Notes: generated by a model not told the origin, from the sequence alone. Shown: positions 17,490 to 27,723, counted from the first letter of the stretch. The stretch is 64,000 nucleotides of DNA from Bradyrhizobium sp. LTSP849 (GCF_000938255.1 NZ_JYMR01000005.1:248001-312000); one strand, 5' to 3'. Numbers and translations: made by a program.

Positions 17490-18217
17490 TGCCGTTGCTC
17501 GAAATCCGCAATCTGGTGGTGCGCTACGGCGAGATCGAAGCGCTGCGCGGCGTCACCTGCGCCGTCGAAGAGGGGCAGGTGGTGACGCTGCTCGGCGCCA
17601 ACGGTGCCGGCAAGTCGACCACGCTGCGCGCCATCTCGGGGCTCGCAAAACCGACATCCGGCGAGATACTGTACGACGGCAAGTCGATCGCAGGCCTCGG
17701 CCCGGAAGCCATCGTTCGCATGGGCATCTCACACGTGCCGGAAGGCCGTCGCGTTTTCCCGGGTCTGACCGTGAAAGAGAACATCATGCTCGGGGCCTCC
17801 AATCGCCGGGCCGCGACCTCGGAGATCTCGCGCGAGGCAGATGCGATGTTCGACCTGTTCCCGGACATCAGGAAGTTCACCAACGCGTTGGGCTGGACCC
17901 TGTCCGGCGGCCAGTTGCAGATGGTGGCGGTCGCGCGCGGGCTGATGGCCAAGCCGCGGCTTCTCTTGCTGGACGAGCCATCGCTCGGCCTTGCACCTGT
18001 CATCGTGCAGGCCGTGTTCAAGATCATTTCCGAGATCAGGCGCAACACGACCGTCCTGCTCGTCGAGCAGAATGCGCGCATGGGCTTGTCGGTCGCCGAT
18101 TACGGCTACGTGCTCGAGACCGGCCGCATCGTGCTCGGCGGCAAACCCGACGAGCTCTGGGGCAACGAGGCTATCCGCGCCGCCTATCTCGGCGGTCATG
18201 CCAAGGTGAGTGCGTAA
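17486..18217 (+). CDS. ABC transporter ATP-binding protein, LivF type
   Basis: 243 aa. Walker A GANGAGKST, Q-loop region GISHVPEGRRVFPGLTVKEN, signature LSGGQLQMVAVARGL and Walker B LLLLDEPSLGLAP are all intact. The LivF-specific VPEGRRVFPGLTV stretch separates it from LivG. It forms the ATPase heterodimer with the LivG domain of the preceding fusion protein. Starts within the stop of that gene (ATGATG). Confidence 0.94.
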   Translation: MMPLLEIRNLVVRYGEIEALRGVTCAVEEGQVVTLLGANGAGKSTTLRAISGLAKPTSGEILYDGKSIAGLGPEAIVRMGISHVPEGRRVFPGLTVKENIMLGASNRRAATSEISREADAMFDLFPDIRKFTNALGWTLSGGQLQMVAVARGLMAKPRLLLLDEPSLGLAPVIVQAVFKIISEIRRNTTVLLVEQNARMGLSVADYGYVLETGRIVLGGKPDELWGNEAIRAAYLGGHAKVSA

Positions 18218-18232
18218 TCGGAGGGGCCGTCG

Positions 18233-19318
18233 ATGGTCACGATCCAGGTCCAGAACCTCATCGATTTCGTCGCCGAGGTGTTCGGCCACGCTGAGTCCTC
18301 TCCGGAGGAAGCAAAGCGGATCGCGACTTATCTCACCACGGCAAACCTCACCGGCCATGACAGCCACGGCGTGATCCGCGTCCCCGTCTACATCCGCTGG
18401 AAGAAGACGGGCTTTGTGGTCCCGAACCAGACCGCCGAGATCGTCGTCGACACGCCCTCGCTCGCGGTCGTTGATGGCAAGTTCGGCTACGGCCAGACCG
18501 TGACGCCGCAGGCGGTCAAAATCGGCATCGACAAGTGCAAGAAAGCGGGCCTCGCCGCTGTTGCACTGCGCAATGCCGGCCATATCGGCCGCGTCGGCGA
18601 CTGGGCGGAAATGGCGGCCGCCGAAGGTCTGGTCTCCGTGCATTTCGTCAATGCTGCCGGCTCGCTGCTGGTGGCGCCGTTCGGCGGCGTCGAGAAGCGG
18701 CTGTCGACCGCGCCTTATTGCGTCGGCATCCCGCGCGAGGGACAGGATCCGATCGTGCTGGACTTCGCGACCTCGATTGTTGCCGAAGGCAAGGTGCTGG
18801 TCGCAAGCCGCGGCGGCAAGAAGCTGCCGAAGGGCGCGCTGGTCGATGCTGATGGCTCCTTAAGCGAGGACCCCGCCGTGCTCTACGGGCCCTACACGCC
18901 GGAAGGCGCGCGCGATCACACCAAGGGAACAGGCGCGATCCGTGCTTTCGGCGACCACAAGGGCTCGGGTCTCGCCTTTATCTGCGAGCTGCTCGGCGGC
19001 GCGCTGACCGGAACCGGGGCCACTTCGGGCGGCCGGCGCTTCGCCAACGGCATGCTGGCGTTCTACATCGATCCGAAGGTGGTCGATACCTCCCATGTCT
19101 TCGATGCAGAGGTGTCGCGCTATGCCGACTTCATCCGCGCCACCAAGCCGGTGGGCGGGGTCGATCAGGTGCTGATTCCCGGCGATCCCGAGCGGAAAAC
19201 GCGGGCCGAGCGCACCAAGAACGGCGTCCCCTTGCCGGATGACACCTGGGCGGCGATAGTGAACACCGCCCGCGAGGTTGGCGTCAGCGAAGTCAGCATC
19301 CAGCGGGCAACGGCATAG
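18233..19318 (+). CDS. Ldh_2 family (malate/L-lactate dehydrogenase-like) oxidoreductase
   Basis: 361 aa of the type-2 malate/lactate/ureidoglycolate dehydrogenase family, a fold unrelated to classical Rossmann dehydrogenases. Typical motifs: HDSHGVIRVPVYI near residue 45 with the catalytic His, ALRNAGHIGRVGDWAEMAA, and FGDHKGSGLAFICELLGGAL. It would interconvert a 2-hydroxy acid and a 2-oxo acid with NAD(P)H. It begins 15 bp after livF, so it belongs to the transporter operon and suggests a 2-hydroxy- or 2-oxo-acid substrate for the imported compound. Confidence 0.88.
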   Translation: MVTIQVQNLIDFVAEVFGHAESSPEEAKRIATYLTTANLTGHDSHGVIRVPVYIRWKKTGFVVPNQTAEIVVDTPSLAVVDGKFGYGQTVTPQAVKIGIDKCKKAGLAAVALRNAGHIGRVGDWAEMAAAEGLVSVHFVNAAGSLLVAPFGGVEKRLSTAPYCVGIPREGQDPIVLDFATSIVAEGKVLVASRGGKKLPKGALVDADGSLSEDPAVLYGPYTPEGARDHTKGTGAIRAFGDHKGSGLAFICELLGGALTGTGATSGGRRFANGMLAFYIDPKVVDTSHVFDAEVSRYADFIRATKPVGGVDQVLIPGDPERKTRAERTKNGVPLPDDTWAAIVNTAREVGVSEVSIQRATA

Positions 19319-19433
19319 GTCTCGTGTCATTGCGAGCGTAGCGCGGCGATCCGGTTGGCGGTAACAACGGGATCGTGCTGTCGCGGCGCTCGTCATGGTG
19401 ACGAAGGTCCCAACAACAAAGAAGGAAGGCAAC

Positions 19434-20210
19434 GTGGCGAACAAGGTCAAGGAAATCTGGAAGTCGGGCAAGGCCGTGGTCAACGCGTGGCTTGCGATTC
19501 CCTCGGGCTTCTCGGCCGAGATGATCGCGCAATGCGGCTTCGACAGCGTCACCGTCGACATGCAGCATGGCGTGCAGGATTATTTGTCGATGGTGCAGTG
19601 CTTCCAGGCCATGGACAAGCATCCGATCACGCCGATGGTCCGCGTGCCCTGGAACGAGCCCGGTATCATCGGCAAGGTGCTCGACGGCGGCGCCTATGGC
19701 GTGATCTGCCCGATGGTCAACACGCCGCAGGAAGCCAAGAACCTCGTCTCCTATTCCAAATACCCCCCGAAGGGCGTCCGCTCCAACGGTCCGATCCGCG
19801 CCGGCATGTACGGCACCGCGGGCTCCTACCAGAAGACGGCGAACGACGACATCGTGCTGCTACCGATGATGGAGACCAAAACCGCGGTCGAGAACATGGA
19901 AGCGATCTTCGACGTCGAAGGTATTGACGGCGTCTATATTGGCCCGTCCGATCTCGGCTTCTCCTATGGCCTCGAGCCGAAGCTCGATCGTACTGAGCCG
20001 GAGATCCTCGCGATCTACGACAAGATCATCAAGGAGAGCAGCAAGCGCGGCCTCAACGCCGGCATCCATTGCAGCGGCGCCGAAGGTGCGGCGCGCGCCA
20101 TCAACATGGGCTTCAAGCTGGTGACGCTGTCGAACGAGGTCGGCCTGATGACGACCTACGCCAAGATGCAGGTCAACGCGACCCGCAAGGATTCGGCCGG
20201 CAAGGCCTGA
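19434..20210 (+). CDS. HpcH/HpaI aldolase family protein
   Basis: 258 aa from a GTG preceded by AAGGAAGG; an ATG at 19395 would add 13 residues with no ribosome site. TIM-barrel class II pyruvate aldolase family: VTVDMQHGVQDY (catalytic His), MVRVPWNEPGIIGKVLDGGA (pyruvate-binding Arg), LLPMMETKTAVENM (metal Glu) and GVYIGPSDLGFSYG (metal Asp). It could be the HpaI step (4-hydroxy-2-oxoheptanedioate to pyruvate and succinate semialdehyde), completing the hpa pathway, or a sugar-acid aldolase acting with the neighbouring UxaA-type dehydratase. Both remain open. Confidence 0.88.
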   Translation: MANKVKEIWKSGKAVVNAWLAIPSGFSAEMIAQCGFDSVTVDMQHGVQDYLSMVQCFQAMDKHPITPMVRVPWNEPGIIGKVLDGGAYGVICPMVNTPQEAKNLVSYSKYPPKGVRSNGPIRAGMYGTAGSYQKTANDDIVLLPMMETKTAVENMEAIFDVEGIDGVYIGPSDLGFSYGLEPKLDRTEPEILAIYDKIIKESSKRGLNAGIHCSGAEGAARAINMGFKLVTLSNEVGLMTTYAKMQVNATRKDSAGKA

Positions 20211-20220
20211 TATCCTCTCC

Positions 20221-20244
20221 CTCTCCCCGCTCCTGCGGGGAGAG
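20221..20244. repeat. Perfect hairpin after the aldolase gene
   Basis: CTCTCCCCGC, TCCT loop, GCGGGGAGAG: a perfect 10-bp stem 10 bp after the aldolase stop and 28 bp before the next start. No T-run follows, so it is more likely an mRNA-stabilising or intergenic repeat element than a rho-independent terminator. It shares the CTCTCCCC/CGGGGAGAG core with the larger palindromes at 14633 and 35302. Confidence 0.7.
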
Positions 20245-20272
20245 GTGAACTACGAAGACCAAGGAGACTCCC

Positions 20273-21796
20273 ATGACCATCAGCCCCGTCATCCGCCTGC
20301 ATTCCGATGATGGCGTGCTGATCGCACGCGCGAGCCTGCCGCCCGGTACATTGGTGGCCGACGGCGTGACGACGGTTGAACGCATTCCTTCCGGCCACAA
20401 GGTCGCGATCAGGCCGATCGCGGTGGGCGAGCCGGTGATACGCTACGGCCAGATCATCGGCTTTGCGACCGTGCCGATCGCGCCGGGCCAGCACGTGCAT
20501 GTGCAGAACATCGGCATGGGCGACTTCGCCAAGGACTATGCCTATTGCGCCGACGTCAAGCCGACGCCGAATTTCGATCTGCGGGCGACCTTCGAAGGCA
20601 TCCGCCGTCCGGACGGCCGCGTCGCGACGCGCAACTATATCGGCATCCTCACCTCGGTGAATTGCAGCGCGCATGTCGCAAGCCTCGTTGCCGACGTCTT
20701 CAAGAAGAATCCGTTTACCGGCGACAATCCGCTGGCTGACTTTCCCAATGTCGACGGCGTGGTTGCGCTGACTCACAAGACCGGCTGCGGCATGACGCAG
20801 AACGAGCCCTTAGCGCTGCTTCGCCGCACGCTCGGCGGCTATGCGCGGCACGTCAACTTCTCTCATGTGATCGTGCTCGGCCTCGGCTGCGAGGTGAACC
20901 AGATCGGCGGCCTGATGGAGGAGCAGAAGCTCGCCGGCCGGCTGCGCGCGATGGACATTCAGGAGGTCGGCGGCACCCGCAAGACGGTGGAGGCCGGCAT
21001 TGCCTTCGTGCGCGAAGCACTTGCGGATTCCAACAAGGTCAAGCGCGAGTCCGTGCCGGTGAGCGAATTGACCGTGGCGCTGCAATGCGGCGGCTCCGAC
21101 GGCTATTCCGGTGTGTCGGCCAATCCTGCGCTTGGCGCAGCCAGCGATCTCATCGTGCGTCACGGCGGCACAGTGATCCTGTCGGAGACGCCCGAGACCT
21201 ACGGCGCCGAGCATCTGCTCACGCGCCGCGCCGTCAGCCGCGAAGTCGGCGAGAAGCTGGTCGATCTCATGCGCTGGTGGGACGAATACACCGCGCGCGA
21301 AGGCGCCGAGATGAACGCCAATCCGAGCCCCGGCAACAAGGCCGGTGGCCTCACCACCATTTTGGAAAAGTCGCTCGGCGCGATGGCCAAGGCCGGCACC
21401 ACCAATCTCGTCGACGTCTTGCGCTATGCCGAGCCGGTGACCAAGAAGGGTTTCGTGTTCATGGACACGCCCGGCTACGATCCCGTCGCAGCCACGGGCC
21501 AGGTCGCGGGCGGGGCCAACCTCGTCTGTTTCACCACCGGCCGCGGCAGCGTATTCGGCTGCAAGCCGGCGCCGTCGATCAAGCTCGCGACCAACACGCC
21601 CATGTACAAGCGCATGGAAGACGACATGGACGTCAATTGCGGCACCATCCTCGAGGGCGAGGAGAGCGTCCAGCAATGCGGCCAGCGCATCTTCGATCTC
21701 ATCCTCAAGACCGCCTCCGGCCAGCCGACCAAGAGCGAAAGCTTCGATTTCGGCGGTGCCGAGTTCGCGCCCTGGGTGCTCGGCGCGACGATGTAA
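20273..21796 (+). CDS. UxaA family hydrolase (altronate / galactarate dehydratase-like)
   Basis: 507 aa. N-terminal SAF domain (residues 1-90, VLIARASLPPGTLV) and C-terminal UxaA dehydratase domain with RNYIGILTSVNCSAHVA, THKTGCGMTQ, VILGLGCEVNQI-like VIVLGLGCEVNQIGG and FTTGRGSVFGCKPAPSIK. Cys residues probably bind the catalytic iron. Enzymes of this family dehydrate sugar acids such as altronate and galactarate. Ribosome site AAGGAG. Being last in the Liv transporter operon with an aldolase and an Ldh_2 enzyme, it suggests import and breakdown of a sugar acid or hydroxy acid. Confidence 0.9.
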   Translation: MTISPVIRLHSDDGVLIARASLPPGTLVADGVTTVERIPSGHKVAIRPIAVGEPVIRYGQIIGFATVPIAPGQHVHVQNIGMGDFAKDYAYCADVKPTPNFDLRATFEGIRRPDGRVATRNYIGILTSVNCSAHVASLVADVFKKNPFTGDNPLADFPNVDGVVALTHKTGCGMTQNEPLALLRRTLGGYARHVNFSHVIVLGLGCEVNQIGGLMEEQKLAGRLRAMDIQEVGGTRKTVEAGIAFVREALADSNKVKRESVPVSELTVALQCGGSDGYSGVSANPALGAASDLIVRHGGTVILSETPETYGAEHLLTRRAVSREVGEKLVDLMRWWDEYTAREGAEMNANPSPGNKAGGLTTILEKSLGAMAKAGTTNLVDVLRYAEPVTKKGFVFMDTPGYDPVAATGQVAGGANLVCFTTGRGSVFGCKPAPSIKLATNTPMYKRMEDDMDVNCGTILEGEESVQQCGQRIFDLILKTASGQPTKSESFDFGGAEFAPWVLGATM

Positions 21797-21800
21797 TGCG

Positions 21801-21833
21801 CGGGTAGCCCGTGCCATAGGCACGGTCTGCCCG
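21801..21833. terminator. Inverted repeat after the UxaA gene, possible transcription end
   Basis: CGGGTAGCCCGTGCC and its near-complement (13 of 15 pairs) flank an ATA loop, 4 bp after the UxaA stop. A weak TTGTT stretch follows. It lies between the transporter/catabolic operon and the transglutaminase cluster. Could equally be one of the short intergenic repeats of this genome. Confidence 0.5.
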
Positions 21834-21900
21834 TTGTTAGTGCTTGATCGCGATCACCAGCGGTGTTCTGCTCAAAAAAGCTGCTGGAGTACCGCATCCC

Positions 21901-24900
21901 GTGTCGATCTACGTCGCATTACACCACGTCACGCACTATAAATACGACCGTCCGATCGATCTTGGCCCGCAGACCATCCGCCTGCGGCCGGCGCCGCATA
22001 CGCGGACGCCGATCCTGAGCTATTCGCTCAAGGTCACCCCGGCCAATCATTTCGTGAACTGGCAGCAGGATCCGCTAGGCAATTGGATCGCGCGTTACGT
22101 CTTCCCGGAAAAGACGACCGAGTTGAAGATCGAGGTCGATTTCACGGCGCAGATGACCACGGTCAATCCGTTCGACTTCTTCGTCGAGCCCTATGCCGAC
22201 AGCTTTCCGTTCGAATATACGCAAGATCTTAAGACGGAGCTCGCGCCTTATCTCGAGACCGTCAAGGCCGATCGGCTGTTCGCGAAATTTCTCGACACGA
22301 TCCCGCACGAAGCCCCGAACACCGTCAACTTCCTGGTCGATCTCAATCGCGAGCTTCAGAAGCACGTCAACTACGTCATTCGCATGGAGCCGGGCGTGCA
22401 GACGCCGGAGGAGACGCTCTCCTCTGCTGCCGGCTCGTGCCGTGACTCCGCCTGGCTGCTGATCCAGACTTTCCGTCATCTTGGATTGGCTGCCCGTTTC
22501 GTCTCCGGCTATCTGATCCAGATCCGTCCCGACATCGATCCGATCGAGGGACCGCCTGAGGTCGAAAACGATTTCACCGATCTGCACGCCTGGGCCGAGG
22601 TCTATCTGCCCGGCGCCGGCTGGATCGGATTCGACGCGACCTCCGGCATGCTCGCAGGCGAGGGCCATATTCCGGTTGCCGCCACGCCGCATTATCGCTC
22701 GGCAGCGCCGATCTCCGGCGGCGCCGGCTTTGCGGAAGTCGAGTTCGCCTTCGACATGAGCGTCAAGCGCATCCGCGAGGCGCCGCGTATCACAAAGCCG
22801 TTCTCCGACGAATCCTGGACGCGGCTCAACGAGCTCGGCGAGCAGGTCGACGGCGATCTCGCCGCGCAAGATGTGCGTCTCACCATGGGCGGCGAGCCGA
22901 CCTTCGTCTCCGTCGATGATCTCGAAGCGGCGGAATGGAATACGGAGGCTGTCGGCCCCACCAAGCGCGCGCTCGCCGACGATTTGATCCGCCGCCTGCG
23001 CACACGCTTCGGGCCGGGTGGCCTGCTGCATTTCGGCCAGGGCAAATGGTATCCGGGCGAGAGCCTGCCGCGCTGGGCCTTTGGCCTGTACTGGCGCAAG
23101 GACGGCGTGCCGATCTGGAAGAATGCCGACCTCATCGCCAAGATCGAAAATCCGCGGCCGGCGCAGGCAAAAGACGCGGGGACCTTCATGGAGGGCACGG
23201 CGCTGCGGCTCGGGCTCGATCCCGGCTACATCATGCCAGCCTATGAGGACACCGCGCTTTGGCTTCAGAAAGAAGCCGAGCTTCCCGTCAACGTCGATCC
23301 GTCCGACTCCAAATTGTCCGATCCGGAGGCACGCGCGCGCATCGCGCGGGTGTTCGAGCAGGGCCTCAACACGCCGCGCGGCTTCGTGCTGCCGGTGCAG
23401 CGCTGGAACGCGGAGCCGCGCTGGCGCAGCGAGCGCTGGACGCTCCGGCGCAATCATCTGTTCCTGACGCCCGGCGATTCACCGCTCGGCCTGCGCTTGC
23501 CGATCGGCTCGCTCGGCTACGTGCCGCCCAACCAATATCCCTACATCGTCGAACGGGACCCGATGGAGGCCCGCGGCAAGCTGCCGGTGTTCAGCCTCCC
23601 GGCGCGTCCGGAAGCGCCGGAGCGGGTCGCGCCCGAGCAGCTCAACACGTCCGTTCCGGTCCGCACCGCGCTGTCGGTCGAAGTTCGCGACGGTGTGCTC
23701 TGCGCCTTCATGCCGCCGGTCGAGCAAATCGAGGATTATCTCGAGATGATCGCGGCGCTCGAAGCCACCGCCGAGGAGATGCAGCTCCAGGTCCATGTCG
23801 AAGGCTATCCGCCGCCGTTCGATCCGCGCGTCGACGTCATCAAGGTGACGCCTGATCCCGGCGTGATCGAGGTCAACGTCCAGCCGGCCAAGAATTGGCA
23901 CGAGGCGGTCGATATCACCGTTGGGCTCTATGAGGATGCCGGCAAGACACGCCTCGGTGCCAACCGTTTCCTGGTCGACGGCCGTCACACCGGTACCGGC
24001 GGCGGCAATCACGTCGTGGTCGGGGGTTCCAGCCCGGCGGACTCGCCATTCCTGCGGCGGCCCGATCTGTTGAAGAGCCTGGTGCTGTACTGGCAACGGC
24101 ATCCGGCGCTGTCCTATTTCTTCTCGGGCCTGTTTATCGGTCCGACCAGCCAGGCGCCGCGCATCGACGAAGCCCGCCATGACAGCATCTACGAGCTCGA
24201 GATCGCGCTCTCGCATGTGCCGCCGCCGGGCTACCAGGCGCCGCTGTGGCTGGTCGACCGGCTGTTCCGGCATCTGCTCGTCGACATCACCGGCAACACC
24301 CATCGCGCCGAGATCTGCATCGACAAGCTCTATTCGCCCGACGGGACCACGGGCCGGCTCGGCCTCGTCGAATTCCGCGCGCTCGAAATGCCGCCCGATC
24401 CGCGCATGTCGCTGGCGCAGCAGCTCCTGATCCGCGCGCTGATCGCAAAATTCTGGCGCGAGCCGCAAGCTGGCAAATTCGTGCGCTGGGGCACGGCGCT
24501 GCATGATCGCTACATGCTGCCGCATTTCATCTGGGAAGATTTTCTGGACGTGCTCTCCGAGCTGAAGCAGTCCGGCTACGCTTTCGAGTCGGAATGGTAT
24601 CTGGCTCAACTCGAATTCCGCTTTCCCGCGTTCGGCCGCGTCCACCATGGCGGCGTGACGCTGGAGTTGCGTCAGGCGCTGGAGCCCTGGCACGTCCTCG
24701 GCGAGGAAGGCTCGGCCGGCGGCACCGTGCGCTATGTCGATTCTTCGGTCGAGCGCCTCCAGGTCAAGGCGGAAGGCTTCGTCGAGGGCCGCCACATCGT
24801 GAGCTGCAACGGCCGCCGCCTGCCGATGACCTCGACCGGACGCTCGGGGGAAGCCGTGGCCGCCGTCCGCTTCAAGGCCTGGCAGCCGGCCTCCGGTCTG

Positions 24901-25170
24901 CACCCGACCATTCCGGTCCACGCGCCCTTGACCTTCGACCTGATCGACACCTGGAACGGTCGCTCGCTCGGCGGCTTCGTCTACCACGTCGCCCATCCCG
25001 GCGGCCGCAGCTATGACACCAAGCCGGTCAACACCTACGAGGCCGAGGCGCGGCGGTTGGCGCGCTTCCAGGACCATGGCCATACGCCAGGACCGATGCA
25101 GCCGCCGCCGGAGGAACGCACAAATGAGTTTCCGCTGACCCTCGACTTGCGAACGCCACTCCTGCAATGA
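21901..25170 (+). CDS. Transglutaminase-like / DUF2126 protein
   Basis: 1089 aa from the GTG at 21901 ([20 protein letters not shown], the conserved N-terminus); an ATG at 21844 would add 19 unconserved residues. N-terminal transglutaminase-like domain with a complete triad: Cys180 ([10 protein letters not shown]), His229 (DLHAWAEV) and Asp245 (IGFDATSG). From about residue 325 comes DUF2126, starting [17 protein letters not shown] and containing [11 protein letters not shown] (about 698-708) and [13 protein letters not shown], which resemble glutamine-synthetase-type amidoligase motifs. No signal peptide or membrane segment. It heads an operon with an ATP-grasp/alpha-E protein and a second transglutaminase. 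The substrate is unknown; predicted peptide or amide ligation and cleavage. Confidence 0.9.
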   Translation: MSIYVALHHVTHYKYDRPIDLGPQTIRLRPAPHTRTPILSYSLKVTPANHFVNWQQDPLGNWIARYVFPEKTTELKIEVDFTAQMTTVNPFDFFVEPYADSFPFEYTQDLKTELAPYLETVKADRLFAKFLDTIPHEAPNTVNFLVDLNRELQKHVNYVIRMEPGVQTPEETLSSAAGSCRDSAWLLIQTFRHLGLAARFVSGYLIQIRPDIDPIEGPPEVENDFTDLHAWAEVYLPGAGWIGFDATSGMLAGEGHIPVAATPHYRSAAPISGGAGFAEVEFAFDMSVKRIREAPRITKPFSDESWTRLNELGEQVDGDLAAQDVRLTMGGEPTFVSVDDLEAAEWNTEAVGPTKRALADDLIRRLRTRFGPGGLLHFGQGKWYPGESLPRWAFGLYWRKDGVPIWKNADLIAKIENPRPAQAKDAGTFMEGTALRLGLDPGYIMPAYEDTALWLQKEAELPVNVDPSDSKLSDPEARARIARVFEQGLNTPRGFVLPVQRWNAEPRWRSERWTLRRNHLFLTPGDSPLGLRLPIGSLGYVPPNQYPYIVERDPMEARGKLPVFSLPARPEAPERVAPEQLNTSVPVRTALSVEVRDGVLCAFMPPVEQIEDYLEMIAALEATAEEMQLQVHVEGYPPPFDPRVDVIKVTPDPGVIEVNVQPAKNWHEAVDITVGLYEDAGKTRLGANRFLVDGRHTGTGGGNHVVVGGSSPADSPFLRRPDLLKSLVLYWQRHPALSYFFSGLFIGPTSQAPRIDEARHDSIYELEIALSHVPPPGYQAPLWLVDRLFRHLLVDITGNTHRAEICIDKLYSPDGTTGRLGLVEFRALEMPPDPRMSLAQQLLIRALIAKFWREPQAGKFVRWGTALHDRYMLPHFIWEDFLDVLSELKQSGYAFESEWYLAQLEFRFPAFGRVHHGGVTLELRQALEPWHVLGEEGSAGGTVRYVDSSVERLQVKAEGFVEGRHIVSCNGRRLPMTSTGRSGEAVAAVRFKAWQPASGLHPTIPVHAPLTFDLIDTWNGRSLGGFVYHVAHPGGRSYDTKPVNTYEAEARRLARFQDHGHTPGPMQPPPEERTNEFPLTLDLRTPLLQ

Positions 25171-25185
25171 GTATGAGGGTGGGGC

Positions 25186-27723
25186 ATGGAGAGGCGCATG
25201 GGCGAGGGCGCAGCCGAAGAGGACGAAAAGGCGGGTAGGGCGCAAGGTCAACGCGAAGGCCAGCGCCGCGTCGCGCAATGGGTCCGCGACTATAGCCGCC
25301 TGCCCGGCATTCCCGACGAGTTTCTCGGTCCGGACGGCAAGCCCCGCGCGGTCTGGAGCCGCTTTTTCGATGCTTTCGGCGCGCTCGCGCCCGACGAGAT
25401 CGAGCGGCGCTTTGCCATGGCCGACCGCCATTTGCGCGAAGCCGGCGTCACCTACCGCGCACCCGGCGACAGCGCCGACCGGATCTGGCCGCTCAGCCAT
25501 TTGCCGCTGCTGATCGACGAGGCCGACTGGCAGCAGCTCACCGCCGGGATCAAGCAGCGCGCAGAGCTTCTGGAGCTCGTGCTGCGCGACATCTATGGCG
25601 AGGGGAAGCTGGTTGCGGAAGGCGCGCTGCCCGCGGCCGCGATCGCCGGCAGCCCTGAATATCTCCGCCCCGTCTGCGGCGTGCCGCCGCCGGGCGGCCG
25701 CTACCTCTCGCTCTATGCCGCCGATGTCGGCCGCGGACCCGATGGCCGCTGGTGGGTGCTCGGCGACCGCACGCAGGCGCCGTCGGGTGCGGGCTACGCG
25801 CTGGAGAACCGCCTGGTGCTCTCGCGCGCGTTCTCCGATCTCTACAAGTCGATGAACGTCCCGCGCGTCGCACCGTTCTTCGAAGCGTTCCGCGACTCTC
25901 TTCGTGCGCGCGCCGATCGCGACGAGCCGCGGATTGGCGTGCTCTCTCCCGGCAGTTTCAGCGAGACCTATTTCGAGCACGCGACGCTGGCGCGCTATCT
26001 CGGCTTCCTGCTGGTCGAGGGTGACGATCTCGCCGTCAGCGATGACCGCGTCCACATCCGCACGGTGGCGGGGCTGAAGCGGCTCGACGTGCTGCTTCGC
26101 CGTGTCGATTCCAACTCGCTCGATCCGCTCGAGCTCGATGCGTCTTCGCGGTTGGGCGTGCCCGGGCTGATCGATGTGCTGCGCAAGGACGGCGTCGTCG
26201 TCGCCAACATGCCAGGCTCCGGCGTCTTGGAGGCGCGCGCGCTGCTCGGCTTCCTGCCGGCGTTAAGCCGCCGGCTGCTCGGCGAAGAGCTGAAGATGCC
26301 GCATATCGCGACCTGGTGGTGCGGCCAGCGCGCGGCGCGCGACGAGGTGTTGTCCCGGCTCGACGAGGTCGCGATCGAAGGCGCCTACCGGCGCGGCGTT
26401 CCCGGCTTCGACAGCAACGGCCCGGTGCTCGCGAGCGAGCTCGACAAGAGCGGGCGCCAGCGCCTGATCGATTCCATCACCACGCGCGGCATGGACTATG
26501 TCGGCCAGGAAGTGGTGCGGCTCTCGACCATGCCGGTGTGGGAGCAGGGGCAGCTCACGCCGCGTCCCTTCGTGCTGCGCGTGTTCGCGGCCGCGACGCC
26601 CGACGGCTGGACCATCATGCCTGGCGGCTTCTGCCGGATCGCCGAGCAGTCGGATGCGCGTGCGGTGTCGATGGGCGACGGCGCGCGTGCGGCCGACGTC
26701 TGGGTCGTCTCGGGAAAGCAGGTCTCGACGTCGTCGCTGCTGCCGACGACCGACAAGGTGCGGATCCGCCGCATCGCCGGCGTGCTGCCGAGCCGTGCCG
26801 CCGACAATCTGTTCTGGCTCGGCCGCTATCTCGAACGCGCCGAGGCCACGCTGCGGCTGGTGCGCGCACTGAGCTCGCCGAGCGGGCCCAACAAGGGCAC
26901 ATCGGCCACGATGCAGTCGATCGAACGCATCCAACGCCTGCTGGTGTCCTGGGGCGCAATCTCGCAAGCCTCGCGCGCCACGCCCGGGCGCATCGCCGCC
27001 GAAGCGTTACAGAGCACGGAGCGTTTCGGCTCGGCCTTGTCGCTGGTGCGCTCGGCGCAGCGCACGGCGACCTCGTTGCGCGAGCGGCTGTCGCCCGATG
27101 CCTGGCAGGTCATTACCGAGATGGCCGATCGGCTGGCCTACGAGGTCGAGGGCGATGACAGCGTGCTCAGCGCTGCCGAGCTGACCTTGCAGGAGCTTGC
27201 GAGCTTTGCAGGCCTTGCGCAGGAGAACATGAACCGCGCCGCCGGCTGGCGCTTCCTCGACATCGGCCGCCGCACCGAACGCGCCGTCAACACCACGCGT
27301 TTCGCGCGCCAGTTCGCCTATGACGAGGCGGGCGACGAGGACCTCGATATCCTGCTGACGCTGGTGGATTCCCAGATCACCTATCGCTCGCGCTATTTGC
27401 TCGCGCCGATCCTGGCGCCGGTCCGCGATCTCGCCGTGCTCGATCCCTACAATCCGCGCTCGGTCGCATTCCAGGTGACGCAACTGAACGAGCACATCGC
27501 GGCACTGCCGAGCCTGAAGGAGCACGGCCTGATCGAGCGGCCGCAGCGGCTCGCCGTCGCGGTGCAGGCGATGCTCGCCACGGCCGAGGCCGAGAAGCTC
27601 GAGGTCAAGACGCTGTTCTCGCTGGAGCAGGATCTGCTCAGCCTCGCCGAGGCGATCGGGCTGCATTACTTCCCGCATGGTCCCAATGCCAGCCGGCCGG
27701 AAAAGCTGACGGGGCTGGCGTGA
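25186..27723 (+). CDS. Circularly permuted ATP-grasp / alpha-E fusion protein
   Basis: 845 aa combining two proteins that are often separate. Residues about 60-525 are the circularly permuted ATP-grasp (DUF404/407): LRDIYGEGKLV, YAADVGRGPDGRWWVLGDRT, RIGVLSPGSFSETYFEHATL, LEARALLGFLPALSRRLLGE and FVLRVFAAATPDGWTIMPGG. From residue 532 (GVLPSRAADNLFWLGRYLER) to the end is the helical alpha-E domain (DUF403) with RAAGWRFLDIGRRTERAVN-type repeats. ATP-grasp enzymes join carboxylates to amines; the alpha-E role is unknown. It overlaps the next transglutaminase gene by 4 bp and follows the DUF2126 gene by 15 bp. Confidence 0.92.
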   Translation: MERRMGEGAAEEDEKAGRAQGQREGQRRVAQWVRDYSRLPGIPDEFLGPDGKPRAVWSRFFDAFGALAPDEIERRFAMADRHLREAGVTYRAPGDSADRIWPLSHLPLLIDEADWQQLTAGIKQRAELLELVLRDIYGEGKLVAEGALPAAAIAGSPEYLRPVCGVPPPGGRYLSLYAADVGRGPDGRWWVLGDRTQAPSGAGYALENRLVLSRAFSDLYKSMNVPRVAPFFEAFRDSLRARADRDEPRIGVLSPGSFSETYFEHATLARYLGFLLVEGDDLAVSDDRVHIRTVAGLKRLDVLLRRVDSNSLDPLELDASSRLGVPGLIDVLRKDGVVVANMPGSGVLEARALLGFLPALSRRLLGEELKMPHIATWWCGQRAARDEVLSRLDEVAIEGAYRRGVPGFDSNGPVLASELDKSGRQRLIDSITTRGMDYVGQEVVRLSTMPVWEQGQLTPRPFVLRVFAAATPDGWTIMPGGFCRIAEQSDARAVSMGDGARAADVWVVSGKQVSTSSLLPTTDKVRIRRIAGVLPSRAADNLFWLGRYLERAEATLRLVRALSSPSGPNKGTSATMQSIERIQRLLVSWGAISQASRATPGRIAAEALQSTERFGSALSLVRSAQRTATSLRERLSPDAWQVITEMADRLAYEVEGDDSVLSAAELTLQELASFAGLAQENMNRAAGWRFLDIGRRTERAVNTTRFARQFAYDEAGDEDLDILLTLVDSQITYRSRYLLAPILAPVRDLAVLDPYNPRSVAFQVTQLNEHIAALPSLKEHGLIERPQRLAVAVQAMLATAEAEKLEVKTLFSLEQDLLSLAEAIGLHYFPHGPNASRPEKLTGLA

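Noticed and set aside
23479..26055. 858-codon open frame on the minus strand
   Set aside because: It runs opposite to the DUF2126 and ATP-grasp genes, which show full family motifs; its product has no recognisable domain and arises from GC-rich codon structure.
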